Source: Paenibacillus naphthalenovorans
GTDB taxonomy: Bacteria > Bacillota > Bacilli > Paenibacillales > NBRC-103111
Direction: 5' to 3'
Assembly: GCF_900099895.1 (NCBI RefSeq)
Contig: NZ_FNDY01000005.1
Span: forward strand, 185,916 to 249,915
DNA length: 64,000 nucleotides
The position numbers and the translations under genes were made by a program. Numbering within the stretch: position 1 is the stretch's first letter; each line of letters begins with the position of its first letter. Below the pieces are notes generated by a model that was given only the letters and a program-made list of their open reading frames with translations, did no database searches and had not been told where the DNA came from. Shown in pieces: positions 27,586 through 34,058 of this stretch.

Positions 27586-27599
27586 TGAAAGCGATTACT
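27586..27599. promoter_or_regulatory. Candidate CcpA cre box, permease operon
   Basis: TGAAAGCGATTACT matches the cre consensus except at the last base. In the divergent region between permease and DeoR genes. Confidence 0.55.
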
Positions 27600-27658
27600 C
27601 GAATTTATGAGTTTATTTTAAATGATTTCTTTCCGTTAAATCAAGATTAATTTTCAAC

Positions 27659-27810
27659 AAAACGAAAATTTATACGCATTATCGAACATATATAAACATT
27701 AATAAGCTTGATTTTTAGTAAGTAACCTTCGTGATTTCGTTTTAACATAAAGGTAATCTTACGGTTTTAGCTGAAATGATAAGCTCTTGACAAAACATCG
27801 TGTTCGATAA
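27659..27810. promoter_or_regulatory. Symmetric DeoR-type operator candidates in divergent promoter region
   Basis: Two nested inverted pairs: AAAACGAAA (27659-27667) with TTTCGTTTT (27735-27743), and TTATCGAACA (27679-27688) with TGTTCGATAA (27801-27810). TGTTCGATAA-type half-sites are characteristic of GlpR/DeoR-family operators. TTGACA at 27787-27792 just upstream of the last half-site is a likely -35 element of the DeoR gene. The rest of the 377-base gap is AT-rich with no gene. Confidence 0.5.
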
Positions 27811-27873
27811 TAAGCTTATATCAAGCAATTATGAAAACAAACGAGCAATTTCAAACAGTGGAGGTCATCGACT

Positions 27874-28635
27874 ATGCTTGCTGCCGAAAGAAAGCATCTT
27901 ATTGTTGAATATGTAAAACAACGACATACTGCCACTGTAGCCGCTCTTGCCAAACATTTTCATGTTCATGAGGCAACGATCCGCAGAGACTTGATTGAAA
28001 TCGAACAGGAAGGCCTGTTACGTCGTACACACGGTGGAGTCGTTTTGGATAAGGGGGCCAATTTTGAGCCATCCTTTTCCGAGCGGGCTATCGATCAGAT
28101 AGAAGAAAAAATCCGGATCGGCAAAAAGGCGGCTGAAATGATTGAAGACGGCGATCATGTCATTCTGGATTCCGGTACAACAACGATTCATATCGCAAAG
28201 CATCTTACTCACCGTAACAACATTACCTTAGTGACCAATGACATTAATGTGGCCAGTGAGCTGCGCGACTCTCCGGGGGTTACGGTTATCGTTACGGGGG
28301 GGCTTTTATATAAATCGAGTTTTATGCTCAACGGCATGTTCACAGATCAGGTACTTCATACTTTACATGTGCAAAAAGCATTTATCGGGACACCGGCTAT
28401 TCATCCTAAGTTTGGGCTTACTCATCCCGAGGCCCAGCTTGTTCCCACGAAGCAAGGTATGATTCGAGCGGCTCAAGAGGTCATTGTGGTCGCCGATCAA
28501 TCGAAAGTAGGCAAGGTGTCGCTTCATACGGTTGCTCCGATCGAATCGATTCATTCGATAATTACCGGTAACGACATATCCGAATCCGTCCGAAAGCAAT
28601 TTAAGGATTCAGGGATTCAGTTGATTACGGTTTAA
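27874..28635 (+). CDS. DeoR/GlpR-family transcriptional regulator
   Basis: A 253-residue repressor. An N-terminal winged helix (AERKHLIVEYVKQRHTATVA, then the recognition helix EATIRRDLIEIEQEGLLRRTHGG, split here by its turn) is followed by a DeoR sensor domain with DSGTTTIHIAKHL and VTNDINVA, which normally binds a sugar phosphate. The ATG follows GGAGG at 9 bases. It is divergent from the permease-kinase operon and heads a plus-strand run with the dehydrogenase and binding protein. It probably controls both directions through the half-sites in the intergenic region. Confidence 0.92.
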   Translation: MLAAERKHLIVEYVKQRHTATVAALAKHFHVHEATIRRDLIEIEQEGLLRRTHGGVVLDKGANFEPSFSERAIDQIEEKIRIGKKAAEMIEDGDHVILDSGTTTIHIAKHLTHRNNITLVTNDINVASELRDSPGVTVIVTGGLLYKSSFMLNGMFTDQVLHTLHVQKAFIGTPAIHPKFGLTHPEAQLVPTKQGMIRAAQEVIVVADQSKVGKVSLHTVAPIESIHSIITGNDISESVRKQFKDSGIQLITV

Positions 28636-28657
28636 ATAAAATGCCATGCGTTAGGAC

Positions 28658-28704
28658 ATTTCTTGCATTCCGGATCTCTGCCTCAGAAGAGGGCTGCAAG
28701 AAAT
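28658..28704 (+). terminator. Inverted repeat after the DeoR gene
   Basis: ATTTCTTGCA pairs with TGCAAGAAAT around a 27-base loop; TTCTTATAT follows. It may be a weak terminator or attenuator before the dehydrogenase gene. Confidence 0.4.
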
Positions 28705-28747
28705 TTCTTATATCATTCATATCCTTATAGGGAGGTATTGATTTTCA

Positions 28748-29845
28748 TTGCAACCACTCAAGAACAAGACATCCGTTCAGTCCCGCGCGTACAGATTACT
28801 TAAACCGGGAGAAATCAGTGAGGTGACCCTTGAACACGAGATACGCGATGGGGAAATTGTTGTTCAACCGTCCATGGGCAGCATCTGTCATGCAGACCTA
28901 AGGTATTTTACCGGTCAACGACGGCCTGAAGCACTGGCCAAAAAATTACCGATGGCCTTGATCCATGAAGGCATCGGAACCGTTGTTGAAAGCACTTCGC
29001 CGGATATCCAAATGGGACAGCGGGTTATCATTGTTCCTAATTTACCAGGATATTTGCTTCGAAACATTTCTCCGCAGTTTTGCTGTCCAGCCTGCCAAAA
29101 AGGATTGGGGGAAAACTATTGCCATTACGGCAAATTTTTGGGAAGCGGTTTCGACGGCATTGCTCAAAGTCATCTCGTCCTTCCGGCCGCATGTGCCATA
29201 CCGATTCCGGACGAGGTTCCTGACGAAATTGCCGTATTGGCGGAACTGTGTTCCGTCTCCTATCAGGCAGCCAGCCGCATTGCCGACCGATTACCCGCAA
29301 GTCGTGTCGCCGTGTTCGGCGACGGACCCGTAGGTTACTTGACCGCCGCAGTTTTGCATCATGTTTTCGGGGTTACAAAAGACCGGCTGCACGTACTTGG
29401 TGCGATTCCAGAGAAGCTTGAGCAATTCCAATTCGCTTCCAGAGCGTTGGTGCAGGAATACGATTTTACCCATTCGGCTTCATTCGATATTGCGGTTGAA
29501 TGCACAGGCGGTCGCTTCTCCGAAAGTGCCATTAATCAGGCGATTGATATTATGAGTCCTGGCGGTGCTTTATTATTAATGGGGGTTACCGAAGAGAGAG
29601 TTCCAATGAATACGAGGGATATATTGGAGAAGGGCTTATTGGTCATCGGAAGCAGTCGAAGCTCCTATTCCGATTACCATCCTTTGATTTCTGCTATGAA
29701 AGATATCGGCTTTCAAACCACCTTGCGCAGATTGCTTCCTGACCAGAATGTCACCATTCGAACCTCAGAGGACTTTGCCGCTGTAATGAAAGAAGCTGCG
29801 GAACATCGAGGATGGAAAAAAACAGTACTGAATTTCCAATGGTAA
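28748..29845 (+). CDS. Zinc-dependent medium-chain dehydrogenase (ribitol-5-phosphate/polyol dehydrogenase-like)
   Basis: A 365-residue MDR enzyme. Catalytic zinc region SICHADLRYF and LIHEGIGTVVE; structural-zinc cysteines in FCCPACQKGLGENYC; Rossmann motif VFGDGPVGYLTA. It resembles TarJ-type ribulose-5-phosphate reductases and related polyol dehydrogenases, so it may interconvert a pentitol (or its phosphate) and a ketopentose (phosphate). The start is TTG 28748, 11 bases after GGGAGG; no ATG is suitably placed. Context with an FGGY kinase and a DeoR regulator supports a pentitol pathway, but the substrate is inferred. Confidence 0.82.
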   Translation: MQPLKNKTSVQSRAYRLLKPGEISEVTLEHEIRDGEIVVQPSMGSICHADLRYFTGQRRPEALAKKLPMALIHEGIGTVVESTSPDIQMGQRVIIVPNLPGYLLRNISPQFCCPACQKGLGENYCHYGKFLGSGFDGIAQSHLVLPAACAIPIPDEVPDEIAVLAELCSVSYQAASRIADRLPASRVAVFGDGPVGYLTAAVLHHVFGVTKDRLHVLGAIPEKLEQFQFASRALVQEYDFTHSASFDIAVECTGGRFSESAINQAIDIMSPGGALLLMGVTEERVPMNTRDILEKGLLVIGSSRSSYSDYHPLISAMKDIGFQTTLRRLLPDQNVTIRTSEDFAAVMKEAAEHRGWKKTVLNFQW

Positions 29846-29951
29846 CAACCAAAAGAAACTACAGTACCGAAAGAAAAAAACTATACAACTTATATTATAT
29901 AATAAAAAAAAGATACGATACAAGATAAATAAAAGCTAATCCCTATCCTTC

Positions 29952-30002
29952 GTGCAGTCCCTATTTTCGCTCATGGCATTTTATGAACGAACAGGACTGC
30001 AC
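29952..30002. repeat. Extended hairpin upstream of the binding-protein gene
   Basis: GTGCAGTCC pairs with GGACTGCAC. Inside, TTCGCTCAT pairs with ATGAACGAA through one G-U. It lies 52 bases before the gene and 17 bases before a cre box. No T-run. It may separate expression of the abundant binding protein from the upstream dehydrogenase. Confidence 0.5.
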
Positions 30003-30018
30003 TCCATTGCAACACTTG

Positions 30019-30032
30019 TGTAAGCGATTTCT
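30019..30032. promoter_or_regulatory. Candidate CcpA cre box, binding-protein gene
   Basis: TGTAAGCGATTTCT, one mismatch at the last base of the cre consensus, directly before the AGGAGG of the binding-protein gene. Confidence 0.5.
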
Positions 30033-30053
30033 AAAAATTCAAGGAGGCTTCCT

Positions 30054-31409
30054 ATGAAATCTATACATTACCTGAAAAAAGCTCTACCCGCCGTTTTAGC
30101 CGGTACCCTGCTTCTTACTAGCGCCTGCTCTAATGACAAGCCGGAAGGTTCAACCGCGGCTGAAAATACGAACAACGGAACCCCAAAATCCTTGAAAATT
30201 ATTATGATTGCCGACCCCTGGGTTGACGTAATGAAAAACTTCGGGGCGGAATATGAGAAAGCCACTGGAATCAAAGTCCAAATCGATTCCTATTCCTACG
30301 ATCAAACACACCAAAAAGAAGTCCTGTTAGGAACCCAAAAGTCGGACGCTGCAGACGTCATAGTCCTGGATTCCCCTTGGATTGGCGAATTTGCCGAAGG
30401 ACAAATTACAGAGGACTTGAAAGCAAGAATTGAAGCAACGCCTGATCTCGAGTGGGATGATTATATCCCTTCATTCCGCCAAGTTGCCGAGTGGAAGGGA
30501 CAAATTGTCGGAGTTCCTTTCGCGCCTTATTACGTGATGCTTCACTATCGCAAAGATCTCTTTGAAAAGGAAGGTCTTCAGCCTCCAAAAACCTATGATG
30601 AAATGGTGGCCATCGCCAAACGTTTTACAAACAATCCGAACTATCCCGGAATGTCCGGGATTGCCATGAATAATGCCAAAGGAGCGCCTGCAGGCCAGGC
30701 TTGGTTTGAGTACATTTTTAACGTAGATAAGCCTTTTGAAAGCAACTATCCAGGCAGCAAAGATGCCTATGCCGACATGACGCCGAGAATAGATTCGCCT
30801 GAAAGTATTAAAATAGTCAACATGTTCAAGGAGCTCCTGCAATACCAGCCTGATGGCGCGCTCAACTTCGCTTGGGATGATCGTACTCAAGCCTTTGCAC
30901 AGGGCAAAGTAGCTATGATGGCCGCATGGTCGGTTGTGACCCCCGGTCTTTTGGATCCAAGCCGTTCTCAAGTTTCAGATAAATTTGCTACAGCCCTTGT
31001 ACCTGGTGTTTCCGGCAAAGATCCGGTGGCTCCTCTTGGCGGATGGGTGATGAGCATTAACAAATACAGTAAAAATAAAGAGGCCGCTTGGGATTTCATT
31101 AAATGGGCCAACAACAAAGAGAACCATAAGAAATTTGTTCTTCAAGGCGGACCTCCTTCCCGTTTATCCGAATTGAACGACAACGAGATCAAACAAAAGT
31201 TCCACTGGATTGATACGTTGGCCCAATCCGCCGAGAAAGCTTACGCCGATTGCCGCCCTCGGATTCCGGAAAGCTTCCAAATTATCGATACCATCGGGAA
31301 CGCAATCTCTCAAGCGGTTAGTGGCCAGATGCCCGTTGAACAGGCCATGAAGAAAGCAAATGATGATGTGAAAAAATTGCTGATTCAAAGCGGATATACG
31401 ATTAAATAG
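30054..31409 (+). CDS. Extracellular solute-binding lipoprotein of the sugar ABC importer
   Basis: A 451-residue family 1 binding protein. The lipoprotein signal MKSIHYLKKALPAVLAG... ends in the lipobox LTSAC (Cys about 25), so the mature protein is lipid-anchored outside the membrane. The body has typical features: ADVIVLDSPWIGEFAEG, VPFAPYYVMLHYRKDLF and GKVAMMAAWSVV. The ATG follows AAGGAGG. It supplies substrate to the permeases at 25752-27496. Because of the adjacent dehydrogenase and kinase, a polyol or pentose is the likely ligand (inference). Confidence 0.93.
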   Translation: MKSIHYLKKALPAVLAGTLLLTSACSNDKPEGSTAAENTNNGTPKSLKIIMIADPWVDVMKNFGAEYEKATGIKVQIDSYSYDQTHQKEVLLGTQKSDAADVIVLDSPWIGEFAEGQITEDLKARIEATPDLEWDDYIPSFRQVAEWKGQIVGVPFAPYYVMLHYRKDLFEKEGLQPPKTYDEMVAIAKRFTNNPNYPGMSGIAMNNAKGAPAGQAWFEYIFNVDKPFESNYPGSKDAYADMTPRIDSPESIKIVNMFKELLQYQPDGALNFAWDDRTQAFAQGKVAMMAAWSVVTPGLLDPSRSQVSDKFATALVPGVSGKDPVAPLGGWVMSINKYSKNKEAAWDFIKWANNKENHKKFVLQGGPPSRLSELNDNEIKQKFHWIDTLAQSAEKAYADCRPRIPESFQIIDTIGNAISQAVSGQMPVEQAMKKANDDVKKLLIQSGYTIK

Positions 31410-31447
31410 TGAATCAAGAATGGAATGTAAGGCTGTACGTTAATACC

Positions 31448-31488
31448 AAAGCCACGAAGGCCGCTCTGATAGCGGCTCTCGTGGCTTT
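31448..31488 (+). terminator. Strong terminator after the binding-protein gene
   Basis: AAAGCCACGA pairs with TCGTGGCTTT, and the inner GCCGCT pairs with AGCGGC around CTGAT. Confidence 0.8.
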
Positions 31489-31489
31489 C

Positions 31490-31678
31490 ATTTATACGAA
31501 TCCGATCAAGAGCTATCATCGCCAGCTCCGGAAAGTAACCAAAGGCAAGAGCATCTTCCCAACTGATGAAGCATTGCCCAAGATGCTCTATTTGGCTACG
31601 ATGGATGTGACAATGAAAGGGACGGATCGTGTCCGGAACTGGAGACAAATCCTTCTCCACGGCTTGATGAATATTTAA
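31490..31678 (+). pseudogene. IS256-family transposase C-terminal relic
   Basis: In-frame remnant of the C-terminal end of an IS256-type transposase: IYTNPIKSYHRQLRK, SIFPTDEALPKMLYLATMD and RVRNWRQIL. The conserved YTTNAIES is degraded and no upstream catalytic part exists. It lies exactly between the terminator and the end of the chemosensory operon. Confidence 0.85.
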
Positions 31679-31686
31679 CAATTCAA

Positions 31687-31815
31687 TTACACTTCTCTCG
31701 CCTTATCTGATTTTTCGGTTTGTCTGGGATTTACCAATTCTGGATATTCAACTTCCAATTTGCGGATGAGTTCCTCGATTTCTTCCGGAGTGAGGATTTC
31801 CTTTTCTTTCTCCAT
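31687..31815 (-). CDS. Small acidic 42-residue protein at the end of the chemosensory operon
   Basis: Reads MEKEKEILTPEEIEELIRKL, then a short segment ending in KAREV. The ATG follows a perfect AAGGAGG at 7 bases. It is acidic and strongly helical with no membrane segment. It starts 18 bases after the preceding 61-residue ORF, so it is in the operon. No family recognised; it may be a protein-binding peptide. Confidence 0.55.
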   Translation of the reverse strand: MEKEKEILTPEEIEELIRKLEVEYPELVNPRQTEKSDKAREV

Positions 31816-31833
31816 TTTAGAGCCTCCTTGCAA

Positions 31834-32019
31834 TCATGGATACCAAATTATAGAGATCATCTGCCAATTGAAACAAGCAACTTGTGAAGATGCCGCAATC
31901 TCCTCTTTGTCTGAAAACGTTTGGATTTTGTATTCAACAATGAAAAGCATGAAAGGGGCAAGAGGATCCCCTTCGCCAGCAAATGTTGGTTGGGTATCCA
32001 AAAAAACGATCGCCCGCAT
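31834..32019 (-). CDS. Small 61-residue ORF immediately after cheB
   Basis: Its ATG follows the cheB TAG without a single intervening base. The sequence (MRAIVFLDTQPTFAGEGDPL at the start, FNWQMISIIWYP at the end) has no recognised domain. The tight junction and a well-initiated small gene right after it favour a real coupled ORF, but conservation is untested. Confidence 0.4.
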   Translation of the reverse strand: MRAIVFLDTQPTFAGEGDPLAPFMLFIVEYKIQTFSDKEEIAASSQVACFNWQMISIIWYP

Positions 32020-33057
32020 CTAAATAAATGATAGGATCTCTTGATATATATTGGGTAAAGATACTTGCCGATCAGCATATCCCGCCTCATAAACCGCTTT
32101 TGGCATACCATATACGATACATGATTCTTCAGATTCAACGATCACATGACCCCGCTGCCGCTTCACTTCACCGCAACCGATTAACCCATCTGTCCCCATT
32201 CCAGTAAGAATAACGACCAATAAACGATCGCGATAAATCGAAGATCCGGACTGAAGCGAAACATCAATGGATGGCTTGTACAATTTGCTCTCGTCTACCA
32301 CGATTTTGAACGTCGTCTTCCCGTCATTTGTTTTTTGAAACAAGGTCTGATATCCTGCAGGAGCAACATAAATGACTCCTGGCATTACGACATCGCCATC
32401 TTCCGCTTCTTTCACTTTCAAATTGCATAGGTTATCGAAACGGTCTGCCAATGGTTTGGTAAATCCGGGCGGCATATGCTGTAGAACAACAATTCCTGCA
32501 GGAAAGTCGGGTGTAAATCGAGGAAGTATGGATTGTATGGCCGACGGTCCGCCTGTGGAACACCCGATAATGAGCAGATCAACGGAAGCGGAACCTCTTT
32601 TCTTATTTTCTTCCACTGCTTCTTTCACAGATACAACATTTTTTCGTAAGGGTAATTTTGCACTAGCGGCGGCCTTTACCCTCATCAAAAAATCGTCTAT
32701 TATTTTAGGTTCCGCAGGATCCTTCATCAAGGAGCTTTTTGGAAAGAAATCTACCGCACCTAATTGTAATGCCGTTAGAGTGGCTTCCGCTCCTTCGCCT
32801 GTTAATGTGCTCAGCATTACGACGGCAACCGGATGATATTTCATGATTTGTTCCAAGGCGGTTATTCCGTCCATTTCCGGCATTTCTACATCCATCGTAA
32901 CGACATCCGGTTTGAACCGCTTTATCTTTTCAATTGCCTCCAGGCCATTGCGGGCGATACCCACGATAAAAAAATCCGGATCCTTCTCAATTAAGAGGCT
33001 GATGGCCCTCCTCATGAATGCAGAATCATCGACGATCAGCACACCGTACCGACTCAA
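32020..33057 (-). CDS. cheB: Chemotaxis response regulator protein-glutamate methylesterase
   Basis: A 345-residue protein: receiver domain (VLIVDDSAFMRR, phospho-acceptor in VVTMDVEMPEMDG) followed by the methylesterase domain. Catalytic residues are in GCSTGGPSAI (Ser), LQHMPPGFTKPLADRF (His) and GMGTDGLIG (Asp). It removes methyl groups from, and deamidates, receptor glutamates when phosphorylated by CheA. The open frame continues far upstream into cheR, but TTG 33057 follows AAGGAGG and gives the normal length. It carries the only receiver domain in this operon; no cheY is present. Confidence 0.93.
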   Translation of the reverse strand: MSRYGVLIVDDSAFMRRAISLLIEKDPDFFIVGIARNGLEAIEKIKRFKPDVVTMDVEMPEMDGITALEQIMKYHPVAVVMLSTLTGEGAEATLTALQLGAVDFFPKSSLMKDPAEPKIIDDFLMRVKAAASAKLPLRKNVVSVKEAVEENKKRGSASVDLLIIGCSTGGPSAIQSILPRFTPDFPAGIVVLQHMPPGFTKPLADRFDNLCNLKVKEAEDGDVVMPGVIYVAPAGYQTLFQKTNDGKTTFKIVVDESKLYKPSIDVSLQSGSSIYRDRLLVVILTGMGTDGLIGCGEVKRQRGHVIVESEESCIVYGMPKAVYEAGYADRQVSLPNIYQEILSFI

Positions 33058-33119
33058 TTGGCTTTGCCTCCTTATGAGAATAGTTTCTGAAGCTGGCTTC
33101 TCTTCAATATTGCGAACTC

Positions 33120-33950
33120 TCAACGTCCCCCTTTTCGGAAATAAAATGTCGCACGAGCATTTATGGTTTCGAAATTGGTGTTCAAGCCCGTTATCGTTTC
33201 GGCATGTCCCAGAAATAAAAATCCGCCTGGATTTAAACGATGATAAAATTTCGCAATGACCCGGCTTGTAGTTACGGAATCGAAATAAATAAGCACATTT
33301 CTGCAAAAAATGATATCGACTTTTTCGACCGCCGCCATATCCTCATCATGTAAAAGATTCGAATGCCGGAATTCAATCCTGTCTTTTATGAAGCTCTTGA
33401 TTTGAAATCCTTCATCTTGCGGAAAAAAGTACTTATCCAACATTTCCTTAGGAGTCCGGCGGAAGCATAGCGAATTTTTATGGTACCACCCACGATTCGC
33501 GATTTGCAGAACTTTTTTATTAATGTCGGTTGCAATGATATGTACAGATTCCAGCGGTACAATCCCTGATTCTGCGATTGTCATCGCCAAGCTGTAAGGT
33601 TCTTCTCCCGTTGAGCAAGCGGCACTCCAAATCCGAATCCATTTCTTATTCCGCAATTGGGGAAGAATCGCATTGCTTAATTCATTTAGCTGACTCTCTT
33701 CACGAAAAAAATAGGTTTCGTTGTTAGTAATGAGTTCAACAAGGTGATTCCATTCTTGCTGGTTCCTTGTTAAGAATTCGGTGTACTCCCCGAACGTCAT
33801 ATTCAGAATGGATAGTCTCTTCGAGACCTTCGAGGCGAGCAACGAAAGATTGTCCAAGTAATTCAGTCCGCAAAAGTCATAAATCATTTGCCCCAAATCT
33901 TTTAAGCACATATCATTATCCTGAATTTCGTTTATGAACTCCATATTCAT
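33120..33950 (-). CDS. cheR: Chemotaxis protein-glutamate O-methyltransferase
   Basis: A 276-residue SAM-dependent methyltransferase. The N-terminal helical domain is followed by the SAM-binding core IWSAACSTGEEPYSLAM, FCRNVLIYFD and LGHAETI. It methylates receptor glutamates. ATG 33950 follows GGGAGATG; ATG 33968 lacks a ribosome site. It lies between the receptor gene and cheB, forming the adaptation pair with CheB. Confidence 0.93.
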   Translation of the reverse strand: MNMEFINEIQDNDMCLKDLGQMIYDFCGLNYLDNLSLLASKVSKRLSILNMTFGEYTEFLTRNQQEWNHLVELITNNETYFFREESQLNELSNAILPQLRNKKWIRIWSAACSTGEEPYSLAMTIAESGIVPLESVHIIATDINKKVLQIANRGWYHKNSLCFRRTPKEMLDKYFFPQDEGFQIKSFIKDRIEFRHSNLLHDEDMAAVEKVDIIFCRNVLIYFDSVTTSRVIAKFYHRLNPGGFLFLGHAETITGLNTNFETINARATFYFRKGGR

Positions 33951-34058
33951 TAATGTTACATCTCCCATATGAGCAGCGCATTAACAAGGTCCTCAAAGCT
34001 CTCTCAAAGGTTCGCATTAGAGAATAATAAAGAACTGATGCTTTCCGTCGGACGGATG

